Assembly (NCBI GenBank): GCA_937990665.1
Contig: CALKRF010000121.1
Location: forward strand, 1-49,080
Direction: 5' to 3'
DNA: 49,080 nucleotides
From: an uncultured Atopobium sp.
GTDB taxonomy: Bacteria > Actinomycetota > Coriobacteriia > Coriobacteriales > Atopobiaceae
Below are positions 36,370 through 44,177 of this stretch, piece by piece (the stretch's first letter is position 1; each line of letters begins with the position of its first letter). The notes beneath the pieces are model-generated. The model worked only from the letters and a program-made list of their open reading frames with translations, searched no databases and had not been told where the DNA came from. Position numbers and translations under genes: made by a program.

Positions 36370-37850
36370 GTGAGCATTCTTCCTATATTCAGAATTCACT
36401 TACTACTTCAGTTAGTAAAGAAGTAGTTCTTGCTATTCAAAATCTCTCGTTTGCGTATGCTCTATCTTTAGACCGCAACGTCGTAGAAGATTTTTCCTGT
36501 GAGGTTTGTGCTGGCCAGATTAGTCTTTTACTGGGACCAACTGGTTCAGGCAAGTCCACTATTTTGAGCCTCATTAAGCCCGAGATTGCGCCTCAAGGTA
36601 GGAGAGAAGGCTCCATTATTGTTTGCGGTCAAGAGGTTTCTACGATGACGCAGGCGCAATCCGTAGATACCATTGCATTTGTGCCGCAAGCCACTTCACA
36701 AGCACTTGTGTGTGAGACACCTTTGAAAGAGCTGGCTTTTGGCCTGGAAAATCGAGGTGTTTCAGAGAAAGAAATGCGCCGACGTATTTTTGAGACAGTC
36801 AGTTTCTTTGGCATGGAATCGCTCTTGCACAAACGCTGCAACGAGCTTTCTGGTGGAGAACAGCAGCTAGTGGCCCTTGCTGCAGCGCTTGTCATGCGGC
36901 CAAAGCTGCTTTTGCTGGATGAGCCAACCTCTCAGCTGGACCCGTTTGCACAGAAGAGTTTCACCGCGCTCCTGGAGCGAGTGGCGCGCGAGCTCAACGT
37001 TGCCGTGCTTGTTGCCACCCACGACGTTGCCGCGTTTGAGCACCTCGCTGATGCGTGCGTCTGTCTTGATGGCGAGAAGCCCAATGCGCTCCAAGCAGAC
37101 AGCTCTTCTCGCCAGGCGCTCTGCCCTCGCAGCTCCGCGCCAAACCAAGCATCCACCGCGGCCGACAACACTCCCGTGCTCGAGTTCAGCGCTGTGACGT
37201 TTGCGTATCCGCAGAGTGATCGGCTGGTGCTCAGCAAGTGCTCGCTTGAGGTCACGGGGCGAGAAATTCGTGCGCTCGTAGGCGGTAACGGTTCAGGTAA
37301 GTCGACGCTGCTAAAGCTTGCAGCGGGTGTTCTCCGCCCAAGGCGCGGACATATCTACAACCAGCTCCAGCAATCCCAAGGATACATTCCACAAGATCCC
37401 AATCTGCTCTTTACCTGCCAAAGTGTGGGCGAGGAGCTTGCTCAGTGGCAGCAGAGTGGTGCCTATTCTGATCAGGATGTTGAGGAGCTTCTGGAAGCTT
37501 CGGGACTTCTTGCTCGCACAACATATCAGAAGCTTATGTCTTCTCATCCATATGATTTGTCAGGTGGACAGCAGCAGCTCTTAGCCCTCGTAAAAGTGCT
37601 GCTTACAAAAGCGCGTCTGCTTATTCTTGACGAGCCAACAAAAGGCCTGGATGCTCCAACCAAAGATGCTGTTGTCAATTTGCTTTCTCACGCACAGTCA
37701 GAAGGTGCAACCATAGTAATAGCAACGCACGACATGCAGTTGATATCGCGCGTTGCTGATAACGTTTCTCTAGTTTTTGATGGTCAGATTTCTCTGACAG
37801 AGCCAACCACAGAGTTCTTTGAAAACTCTTGGGTGTGGTCGGCAGAGTAG
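36366..37850 (+). CDS. Fused double ATPase of an ECF transporter (EcfA1-A2 in one chain)
   Basis: A 494-residue protein with two ABC ATPase domains, the pair that drives ECF uptake. Domain 1: Walker A GPTGSGKST (57-65), Q-loop region, LSGGEQQ (about 161-167) and LLLLDEP. Domain 2: GGNGSGKST (about 306-314), LSGGQQQ (about 398) and LLILDEP. The linker (about 235-275) is rich in Ala, Ser, Pro and Gln, and its DNA is noticeably more GC-rich than the surroundings. ATG at 36366 overlaps ecfT's stop and has GGGAG upstream. Its stop is 4 bases from the stop of a convergent gene, with no terminator in between. Confidence 0.93.
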   Translation: MSEHSSYIQNSLTTSVSKEVVLAIQNLSFAYALSLDRNVVEDFSCEVCAGQISLLLGPTGSGKSTILSLIKPEIAPQGRREGSIIVCGQEVSTMTQAQSVDTIAFVPQATSQALVCETPLKELAFGLENRGVSEKEMRRRIFETVSFFGMESLLHKRCNELSGGEQQLVALAAALVMRPKLLLLDEPTSQLDPFAQKSFTALLERVARELNVAVLVATHDVAAFEHLADACVCLDGEKPNALQADSSSRQALCPRSSAPNQASTAADNTPVLEFSAVTFAYPQSDRLVLSKCSLEVTGREIRALVGGNGSGKSTLLKLAAGVLRPRRGHIYNQLQQSQGYIPQDPNLLFTCQSVGEELAQWQQSGAYSDQDVEELLEASGLLARTTYQKLMSSHPYDLSGGQQQLLALVKVLLTKARLLILDEPTKGLDAPTKDAVVNLLSHAQSEGATIVIATHDMQLISRVADNVSLVFDGQISLTEPTTEFFENSWVWSAE

Positions 37851-37854
37851 GTGG

Positions 37855-38316
37855 CTAGAACCTTAAGAACGGCTCCTCGTCCTGGCCAAGCTCCTCAAGA
37901 AGCTCATCGTCAAGATCGTTGATGTCGCCAAACTCCTCGTGTTCATGCTCCTCTTCATCTTCCTCATGATCGTGAGTATGCTCATTGAAGCCGTAGGCAT
38001 TGGCCGTCTTATCATCAAACTCAAGTGTAGGAAGGGCGCTGGTAATGCTGCACAGACCAACTCCTGCAGGCATAATCTTTTGCCACTGAGCAATCAGAGG
38101 AGTGGTTGGAACTTCTCCCAGCTCAACAATAGAATCCAAGAAAATCTCTTTTGCGCCGTCAAGCAGGTCAGATGACTTTGCAACTTCAATAAGGTGCTCC
38201 GAGAAAAGCTCAAGCGCATGATCTGTGGAATCTGCCTCAACAATGCAAGGCATAAGACAGTAGTTGTCAGTAGCATCAAGCTCGTCGTTGTAGCTAAAGT
38301 TTCCCAGATAGATCAT
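37855..38316 (-). CDS. Hypothetical acidic protein with His-rich tail
   Basis: A 153-residue protein I do not recognise. The N-terminal 100 residues look like a small alpha/beta domain (MIYLGNFSYNDELD, DHALELFSEHLIEVAKSS). The C-terminal 45 residues are very acidic with a His cluster, HTHDHEEDEEEHEHEE, and end in EEPFLRF. AAGGAGG lies 6 bases before the ATG, so the gene is probably real. The acidic/His tail could bind metal ions; that is a guess. It sits inside the ECF locus in the opposite direction, between ecfA and the S component. Confidence 0.6.
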   Translation of the reverse strand: MIYLGNFSYNDELDATDNYCLMPCIVEADSTDHALELFSEHLIEVAKSSDLLDGAKEIFLDSIVELGEVPTTPLIAQWQKIMPAGVGLCSITSALPTLEFDDKTANAYGFNEHTHDHEEDEEEHEHEEFGDINDLDDELLEELGQDEEPFLRF

Positions 38317-38409
38317 GAAGACCTCCTTGTTGTAGTTTCAAATCATCTTATGCCAAAATAAGACAGACCTTCTCGATATTTTTATTTTGACGGCAAGCGT
38401 GAGGTTCTT

Positions 38410-39171
38410 GTGGATAATCGGTACACGTTATCAATAGTCTTAGAGGTTGTGGCACTCTTTGCTACACCTATTATTCTTGCTGTTGAAATGATATATTTTC
38501 CCGATTTTACCGCGATATCTTCAATTATTTTAGCAATCATTTCAGTTGCATTATTTATGTTAAGTTTTGAGGCAAAGAAGCCCTCAGTTGCCAATTTGGT
38601 ACCTACTGCCGTCTTTAGTGCCTTAGGTGCTGCGGGAAGAATTGCCTTTGCGCCTCTCGCATATGTAAAGCCGGTTTCCGCAGTTGCTATCTTCGCGGGA
38701 GCGTTTCTTGGCAGACATGCGGGCTTTTTAGTAGGAGCTTTATCTGCGCTTCTTTCAAACGTTTTCTTTGGCCAGGGCTCGTGGACGCCATGGCAGATGT
38801 ATGCGTGGGGGCTTGTTGGTTATCTGGGAGGCATTCTTGCAAGTTTGACCTCAGTTTGCCCTGCATCTTCTAAGCGTCCATCCGTCCAACAAAGCGAGAA
38901 ACCCCACAAGCTTCCACCTTTCTTGCTTATGATCTGGGCGTTTATCTCTGGACCATTCTTTGGCCTTGTAATGAACGTGTACTTTGTTATTGGATTTGTA
39001 CATCCTTTAACGCTTGAATCCGCTCTTCTCGCGTTCGCGGCTTCCATTCCGTTTGATCTAACGCACGGCGTAGCAACGCTTGTTTTCTTGATTTTGTTAT
39101 GGCTTCCATGGCAAACATCCGTTAGCCGAATCCTCATAAAATACAATCTTACTGGTAGAAGCTTTAGATAA
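38410..39171 (+). CDS. ECF transporter substrate-binding (S) component
   Basis: A 253-residue membrane protein with about seven hydrophobic segments. It contains VFFGQGSWTPWQMYAWGLVGYLGG, a strongly conserved stretch of one S-component group linked to cobalamin-type (CbrT-like) or related vitamins, and AGAFLGRHAGFLVGALSALLSN typical of the fold. The substrate is inferred: with the DUF4430 proteins upstream a corrinoid fits best. I saw no cobalamin riboswitch here. GTG at 38410 follows GAGG by 5 bases. Confidence 0.82.
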   Translation: MDNRYTLSIVLEVVALFATPIILAVEMIYFPDFTAISSIILAIISVALFMLSFEAKKPSVANLVPTAVFSALGAAGRIAFAPLAYVKPVSAVAIFAGAFLGRHAGFLVGALSALLSNVFFGQGSWTPWQMYAWGLVGYLGGILASLTSVCPASSKRPSVQQSEKPHKLPPFLLMIWAFISGPFFGLVMNVYFVIGFVHPLTLESALLAFAASIPFDLTHGVATLVFLILLWLPWQTSVSRILIKYNLTGRSFR

Positions 39172-39242
39172 GCCATCTTTTTCCGTTTACCTAAAATACC
39201 TTCCATTTTGCGACCTTTGATCTAGACTTTATTCACTGTCAG

Positions 39243-39259
39243 CCCCCAGATTTTGGGGG
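39243..39259 (+). promoter_or_regulatory. Hairpin covering the comF Shine-Dalgarno site
   Basis: CCCCCA (39243-39248) pairs with TGGGGG (39254-39259) around a 5-base loop. The 3' arm is the only SD-like sequence before the comF ATG at 39265, so folding would hide it. Confidence 0.45.
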
Positions 39260-39264
39260 TAAAA

Positions 39265-40014
39265 ATGCAACCTACATCTATCCTTACCGCAACCGCAAAC
39301 TCAACACTTGAGCTGCTTGCTCCTACGCGCTGTGTTGTGTGCGAGAAACCCGGTCAGCTCCTCTGCGATGAGTGTCGGGCAAAGCTGCCATGGATTTCTC
39401 AGCAGTGGGCATGTCCTAATTGCGGTGCTCCATATGGGAAGCTTGTTTGTTCAGAGTGTGCAGATAAAAAGAAACGACCTGTTCAGTGGGAGAGTAGAGC
39501 GGTCATTTGTGCCATGGGATTTAAGGGTCCTCCTGCACGGTTGATCTTGACGCTTAAGGATGGACACGAGCTTCGACTGGCGCCGGTAATTGCTGCAGCT
39601 CTATTGTGTGCGCTTGAAGAAGCCTCAGCATGGAAAGCTCGTGACGGTACCTCTCGCTTTGATAGTTCAAAAATTGATGGCGTTTCCTTTATTCCAGCAA
39701 CTGCAGAAGCGTACGCGCGCAGAGGCTTTGATCATATGGAACTTGTAGCCCAATCGTTCTGCCAGCTTACAGGCTTGCCTTTGTACGACGTGCTTATACG
39801 TCCTCATGCAAAGGACCAAAGAACGCTTTCATCCGCTCAAAGGCAAATAAATTTGAAAGGAAGTATTGCTTGTACTGTGCCGGTTAATCAATCAAATATT
39901 TTACTTTTAGATGATGTTGTAACTACGGGAGCATCAATTAGAGAAGCCACTAGAGTACTTTGTGCCGCAGGCGTGCATTCTGTAACCGTAGGCGCATTAG
40001 CTCGCGTATGGTGA
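39265..40014 (+). CDS. ComF-family phosphoribosyltransferase-like protein
   Basis: A 249-residue ComF-type protein, in which relatives take part in DNA uptake (competence) or in nucleotide metabolism. The N-terminus has two Cys4 zinc-ribbon sets (C23/C26 with C34/C37 and C50/C53 with C62/C65). The C-terminal phosphoribosyltransferase domain has ILLLDDVVTTGAS, the PRPP-binding motif, and RTLSSAQRQINLKGS. The upstream TTG at 39253 lies in a hairpin; ATG at 39265 is chosen. No other competence genes are in the window. Confidence 0.85.
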   Translation: MQPTSILTATANSTLELLAPTRCVVCEKPGQLLCDECRAKLPWISQQWACPNCGAPYGKLVCSECADKKKRPVQWESRAVICAMGFKGPPARLILTLKDGHELRLAPVIAAALLCALEEASAWKARDGTSRFDSSKIDGVSFIPATAEAYARRGFDHMELVAQSFCQLTGLPLYDVLIRPHAKDQRTLSSAQRQINLKGSIACTVPVNQSNILLLDDVVTTGASIREATRVLCAAGVHSVTVGALARVW

Positions 40015-40329
40015 GTTACCTATGGTTGCAAACGGCTATACTTGATAAGTCTTTTCAGGTCTGTGGTTGCGAAGTTCTCTGTGAGCTTTTAGTCCATGAC
40101 AGACGAGGTCAAAGGGATCCACGTAAGTTTGCGTGTGCGCACGTAAACGATCATGGCTCGTCCTAGAAGTAAGCCATACCGCCTGTTATATCAAAGAGAC
40201 AAAGGGTCTCGCAGGCGAGAGAACTACTAGTGGAGCTACTGCGGTGGCAAAGCAAACGTTCCAGTATGCGAGTGTGGGGTCAAATACCAGGTCAGCTGAA
40301 AAGACACCTGAATAGAAGAAGGAGTTCTG
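40015..40329 (+). other. 315-bp gene-poor region upstream of the lipoprotein gene
   Basis: No recognised gene or known RNA. A weak promoter (TTACCT, 15-base gap, TATACT at 40037-40042) near its start would give a leader of about 280 bases. It holds several possible helices: GTCTGT with ACAGAC (about 40055/40100), a near-palindrome TTTGCGTGTGCGCACGTAAA (40128-40147) and TCTCG-CAGG-CGAGA (40207-40220). A 60-codon open frame from a GTG at 40133 to 40315 lacks an RBS. I checked by eye for tmRNA, RNase P, SRP and c-di-AMP features and saw none. Confidence 0.35.
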
Positions 40330-41265
40330 ATGACGCGCGGTAAAAGCTCTCTTAAGGTGTTACTTCTTATAGCACTTGCTGTTGTTTTAACAGGATGCTC
40401 CATTGGTCCTATCAACATTGATCTGGATAAATGGTTCCACGTCAAGTCAGTGCAAGAGGCAATTCAAGAGAAGCGAGAAGCCCGTCAGCAGAAGATTCCT
40501 GATTCCTCACTGCACACAGCTGGCACTTTGACCGTTGGTCTACGTACTCAGTCAGTAACAGCTCCAATGGTTGTGGCCTCAGAAGCTGGAACATTGCAGG
40601 GAATTGACGTTGAAATAGCTTCTGCAATTGCAGATCAGCTAGGCGTAGACGTTAAGTTTGTATCAGTTAACGGGCCAGTAGATGGCCTACAAGCAGGTTG
40701 CGACATTGTCATGGATGTCAGAAGTGGTGAAGATTCAACAAGTACACTTATTTCTGGCTATGCTGAGTCTGCAACAGCTCTTTTCCATAAGGGTTCGGAG
40801 ACAGACATTACTGCTGATAGTTTGAGTGGAAAGTCAGTTGGCGTTCAAACGGGTTCTTTGTCCGAGCGAGCAATGGGTCAGGTACTCACGGGCATGTCCG
40901 TTCAGGGTTTTTCTAACCTAAATGATGCTTTTGAAGCACTTGAAAATGGCTCCATCGATTATGTGGCCTGTGATGCATATGCTGGTGCTTATTTAGCAGC
41001 AAACAAAGATATTTCTATGGTTGGTGTCGTTGACGTTCCATCCACGATTGGTATTTCTGTAGCAACCAGTAACAAAGCTCTCGCTACACAAATTCAGCAA
41101 GCTCTTTCAGCTATTCAATCTAACGGTGTCGAGGGAGTTATTAGAAACAAGTGGATTGGCACCTTGCCACACCTCTCAACTACCAATAAGATTTCCGGTC
41201 TTGTGGAAGTTTCTACGCAATCTACCAGCGATGATTCAACTGCATCTTCCTCTGAGCAAAATTAA
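40330..41265 (+). CDS. Solute-binding lipoprotein, family 3 (amino-acid type), orphan
   Basis: A 311-residue lipoprotein with a basic N-terminus, a hydrophobic stretch and the lipobox VVLTGC (Cys23), then an SBP_bac_3 fold: GTLTVGLRTQSVTAPM, GIDVEIASAIADQLGVDVKFVSVN, SVGVQTGSLSERAM and LENGSIDYVACDAYAG. It would bind an amino acid or related small molecule on the outer membrane face. No permease or ATPase gene is adjacent, so partners must be elsewhere or it has another role. It has a Ser/Thr-rich tail. AAGGAG lies 7 bases before the ATG. Confidence 0.85.
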   Translation: MTRGKSSLKVLLLIALAVVLTGCSIGPINIDLDKWFHVKSVQEAIQEKREARQQKIPDSSLHTAGTLTVGLRTQSVTAPMVVASEAGTLQGIDVEIASAIADQLGVDVKFVSVNGPVDGLQAGCDIVMDVRSGEDSTSTLISGYAESATALFHKGSETDITADSLSGKSVGVQTGSLSERAMGQVLTGMSVQGFSNLNDAFEALENGSIDYVACDAYAGAYLAANKDISMVGVVDVPSTIGISVATSNKALATQIQQALSAIQSNGVEGVIRNKWIGTLPHLSTTNKISGLVEVSTQSTSDDSTASSSEQN

Positions 41266-41327
41266 TCGCACATAAAGAGAAATAGTCTCTAACCGTTTAC
41301 CGCTCAATTCAACTTTTTATGGAATGA

Positions 41328-41379
41328 TTGACCGACAAATGGGTATTGTTGTTATACAGACATCAATGAGAAGATGTCT
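41328..41379 (+). promoter_or_regulatory. Candidate hpf promoter with inverted repeat at the start site
   Basis: TTGACC (41328-41333), an 18-base gap and TTATAC (41352-41357). A perfect 7-bp inverted repeat, AGACATC / GATGTCT (41358-41364 and 41373-41379), covers the expected transcription start. This looks like an operator or a 5' stem-loop. Confidence 0.45.
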
Positions 41380-41402
41380 CGTGTATCCGATAGGAGGCTC
41401 CC

Positions 41403-41993
41403 ATGGTGGACATCAAGATTTCGGGACGCAAGGTAAGCATTTCTGAGGCTTTGCGCACACACGTAGATCAGAAAATCGGTGATGCTCTTAAAGTATTTGA
41501 CATCACTCCTATGTCTTGCGATGTAGTTCTTAGAGTAGACAAAAACCCTTCAAATCCAGATAGAAAAACAACTGAGGTTACGGTATTTGTTCGTAACAAT
41601 GTTGTTCGTGTCACCGCTAGCTCTGACGATATGTATGTGGCTATTGATGAAGCTGCAGAAAAAGTCTCCAGACAGCTACGCAAGTACAAGACAAAAGTTG
41701 TTGAGCGCCGTCATCATGTAAAGTCTGAGCGCGGAGTTGCTCTTACACAAGAAGATCTTGCTAATCTCATTGAGATTCCAGCTGAAGACCTTGATGACCA
41801 GCTTGTTCGCGAGAAATACATTGATCTTGAGCCCATGACGGAAGAGGAGGCGCTTGTCCAAACTGACCTTCTCGGCCATGATTTTTATGTCTTTGTTAAT
41901 TCTTCTACTGGTTTGACTAATGTCATCTACCATCGTAAAAATGGCGGTTATGGAATTATCAAACCTAAGATTGAGGAACAAGATGTTCAATAA
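41403..41993 (+). CDS. hpf: Ribosome hibernation promoting factor, long form
   Basis: A 196-residue long HPF. The N-terminal domain (1-95, MVDIKISGRKVSISEALRTHVDQKI, KYKTK) binds the 30S decoding region. The C-terminal domain (about 135-190, VREKYIDLEPMTEEEALVQTDLLGHDFYVFVN and KNGGYGIIKP) dimerises ribosomes into 100S particles in stationary phase. GGAGG lies 6 bases before the ATG. Its end overlaps the start of degV by 11 bases. Confidence 0.95.
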   Translation: MVDIKISGRKVSISEALRTHVDQKIGDALKVFDITPMSCDVVLRVDKNPSNPDRKTTEVTVFVRNNVVRVTASSDDMYVAIDEAAEKVSRQLRKYKTKVVERRHHVKSERGVALTQEDLANLIEIPAEDLDDQLVREKYIDLEPMTEEEALVQTDLLGHDFYVFVNSSTGLTNVIYHRKNGGYGIIKPKIEEQDVQ

Positions 41994-43011
41994 AAAAGAT
42001 AAAGCCGAAGAAGAAATCAGCGAGGTTGCCTTTGAAGATCTTGAGCCTACTGAGCTTTCAGCTGCATATCATAAGCCCAGTAACGTTCGAATCATCATGG
42101 ACTCCTGCGCAGACTTTGCTCCAGGAATTGCTGAACAGCTAGGTGTTGATATCATCCAGTTCCCTTATGTGGGACCAGATGGAGAGCACTATGATGACGG
42201 CTGGAAGAGCATTAGTGCACATGAGTTCTTTGAGGGCATGCGCAAAGACAAAAAGCTGCGCTACACCACCTCTGCAATTACTCCTGGTCATTACCTCGAG
42301 ATCTTTGAGCGTGCTGCAAAGCAGGGCACTCCAACGGTATATCTTTGCTTTACCTCTGCGCTTTCTTCATCCTACTATGCAGCTGAGCAAGCAGCAGATG
42401 TGGTAAGAGAGAAATACCCAGACTTTGAGATTTACGTAGTCGACAATGGTGCACCTTCGTCCGCAGCTCAGCTTTTGGGTCTTGAAGCAGTACATCAGGC
42501 CAACAAGGGTCTCTCGGCAAAAGAGATTGCCGAGTGGGCAGAAGATGCGCGTAACTATATTCATGGCTACTTAACACTTGAGACCTTGGATGCTCTTGCT
42601 GCGGGCGGTCGTATTCCTGCTGCTGCAGCAAATATTGGCGGCAAACTTGATGTAAAGCCAGAGCTTACCTATGACTCAACAGGAGCTCTTACCGTCAAGA
42701 CAGTGTGCAGAGGTCGTAAGAAGGCGCTCAAGTCTCTTATCCAGGACTTTAGAGATAGTTATTCTCATGATACCTCGCTTCCTGTTGGCATTATTTCTGC
42801 AGACGCACAGAAGGACGCTAATTGGCTAGAGGCTCAGATTCGTAAAGAGAAGGGCTGCGAGGGACTCACCATTATTCACAGCCAGGTAGGACCAGTCATT
42901 GGTGCTCACGTTGGACCAGGCATGGTGGCTATTGTCTTCTGGGGAACTGACCGCCGCGAGAAGCTTTCGCTTTCTGACCGAATTGCTAACAGGGTTCGTA
43001 AATCTAATTAA
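41983..43011 (+). CDS. DegV-family fatty-acid-binding protein
   Basis: A 342-residue DegV protein. Family members bind fatty acids and in some bacteria deliver them to a kinase for phospholipid synthesis. It has RIIMDSCADF (about 37-46), RYTTSAITPGHYLEIFERA, CFTSALSSSYYAAE, GAPSSAAQ and LDALAAGGRI, in the DegV order. The true start is ATG 41983 inside hpf, with GAGG upstream; the open frame to 41920 is a shadow. The first 35 residues are acidic and not part of the fold. Confidence 0.9.
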   Translation: MFNKKDKAEEEISEVAFEDLEPTELSAAYHKPSNVRIIMDSCADFAPGIAEQLGVDIIQFPYVGPDGEHYDDGWKSISAHEFFEGMRKDKKLRYTTSAITPGHYLEIFERAAKQGTPTVYLCFTSALSSSYYAAEQAADVVREKYPDFEIYVVDNGAPSSAAQLLGLEAVHQANKGLSAKEIAEWAEDARNYIHGYLTLETLDALAAGGRIPAAAANIGGKLDVKPELTYDSTGALTVKTVCRGRKKALKSLIQDFRDSYSHDTSLPVGIISADAQKDANWLEAQIRKEKGCEGLTIIHSQVGPVIGAHVGPGMVAIVFWGTDRREKLSLSDRIANRVRKSN

Positions 43012-43027
43012 CGGGTACAAGGTATGG

Positions 43028-43047
43028 GGTCGCTCTTTGGAGCGGCC
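43028..43047 (+). other. Hairpin between degV and the dehydrogenase gene
   Basis: GGTCGCTC / GAGCGGCC (8 bp, one G-T) with loop TTTG, lacking a T run. It may be a weak terminator or RNA processing site. Confidence 0.4.
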
Positions 43048-43086
43048 TCAGTTTGTATATTTATTTCAGTCTGAAAGGACTCATAC

Positions 43087-44151
43087 ATGGCACTGAGCAA
43101 GAATGCAAAGGTTGCTTTTATTGGAACAGGCATTATGGGCGCTCCTATTGCAGAGCACCTTATTTCTGCTGGTTATGACGTTACTGTTTACAACAGAACA
43201 CCAGAGAAAGCACAAAAGCTTGTCTCGTTGGGCGCTCACGCTGCAGAGAGTGTGGCAGATGCTGCAAAAGACGCTGACGTTGTTTTTACCATGGTTGGTT
43301 ATCCAACTGATGTTGAGGACGTTTACTTGGCAACAGATGGCCTTATCCGCGTTGCTAAGAAGGGCGCATACCTTATTGATTTGACCACTTCCTCATCTCA
43401 GCTTGCTCGTGATATTCACGATGCTGCTGAAATTGAGGGAAAACATGCCTTTGACTGTCCGGTTACTGGCGGTCAGAAGGGCGCTCAGGACGGTACTCTT
43501 ACGCTGATTGTCGGCGCAACTGAGAATGATGTTGAGCCAGTACGCGCTCTTCTCGAGACCTTCTCGGCAAAGATTTTCTGCATGGGTGGTGCTGGTAAGG
43601 GTCAGACCGCAAAGCTTTGTAACCAGGTTTCCCTTGCTTCCTGCATGATTGGCTATGCAGACGCAATGGCCTTGGCAGAGCAGGGTGGACTTGACGTTGA
43701 GCAGATGCTTGAGGTTGTTGCTAGTGGTATGGGTTCTTCTCGCGCACTTAAAGAGCTTGCTCCTAAGTCGCTTGAGGGAGACTTCCAGCCAGGTTTTTTG
43801 GCTGAGCACTTCCGCAAGGATATTGCGCTTGCTCTTGCTCAGTCTGAGGACCTTGAGATTACCCTCCCTGGTGCAGAGACTGCCTTTACCCTGTATGACA
43901 TGCTTTGCCAGATTGGTGGCGCTCGCAAGGGCACCCAGGCAATCTCACTGCTTTATGCTGATGAGGCTACGAGCACTGCAGCTGGTCTTGACTGGTCGCT
44001 TCTTGAGAGCCAGGAAGATGAGGGTGAGCACGAGTGCTGCTGTGGTCACGACCATGAAGATGGTGATCACGAGTGCGAGTGCCATGGTCACGGACATCAT
44101 CATGAGCGTGAAGGTCACGAGCACGGTCATGACGGCCACTGCTGCCACTAA
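43087..44151 (+). CDS. 3-hydroxyisobutyrate dehydrogenase-family protein with His/Cys-rich tail
   Basis: A 354-residue NAD(P)-dependent beta-hydroxyacid dehydrogenase. FIGTGIMGAPIAEHL (about 10-24) is the Rossmann loop, DCPVTGGQKGAQDGTL the substrate loop, and GKGQTAKLCNQ holds the catalytic Lys. Residues 1-300 fit the family's usual length. The last 41 residues (314-354) are an extra tail with 14 His and 7 Cys (EHECCCGHDHEDGDHECECH at its start). This is likely a metal-binding tail, of a kind seen in metal chaperones. The natural substrate is not known. AAAGGA precedes the ATG. Confidence 0.92.
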   Translation: MALSKNAKVAFIGTGIMGAPIAEHLISAGYDVTVYNRTPEKAQKLVSLGAHAAESVADAAKDADVVFTMVGYPTDVEDVYLATDGLIRVAKKGAYLIDLTTSSSQLARDIHDAAEIEGKHAFDCPVTGGQKGAQDGTLTLIVGATENDVEPVRALLETFSAKIFCMGGAGKGQTAKLCNQVSLASCMIGYADAMALAEQGGLDVEQMLEVVASGMGSSRALKELAPKSLEGDFQPGFLAEHFRKDIALALAQSEDLEITLPGAETAFTLYDMLCQIGGARKGTQAISLLYADEATSTAAGLDWSLLESQEDEGEHECCCGHDHEDGDHECECHGHGHHHEREGHEHGHDGHCCH

Positions 44152-44177
44152 GTGCTAGCCGCAAAGGAACCCCGATT

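Noticed and set aside
38317..38409. Cobalamin riboswitch before the S component
   Set aside because: The gap is only 93 bases and shows no B12-box-like sequence or room for the aptamer; likewise nothing was seen at 29339-29569.
40133..40315. 60-codon open frame before the lipoprotein gene
   Set aside because: No RBS near the GTG, no recognisable protein; kept only as a possibility in the region entry.
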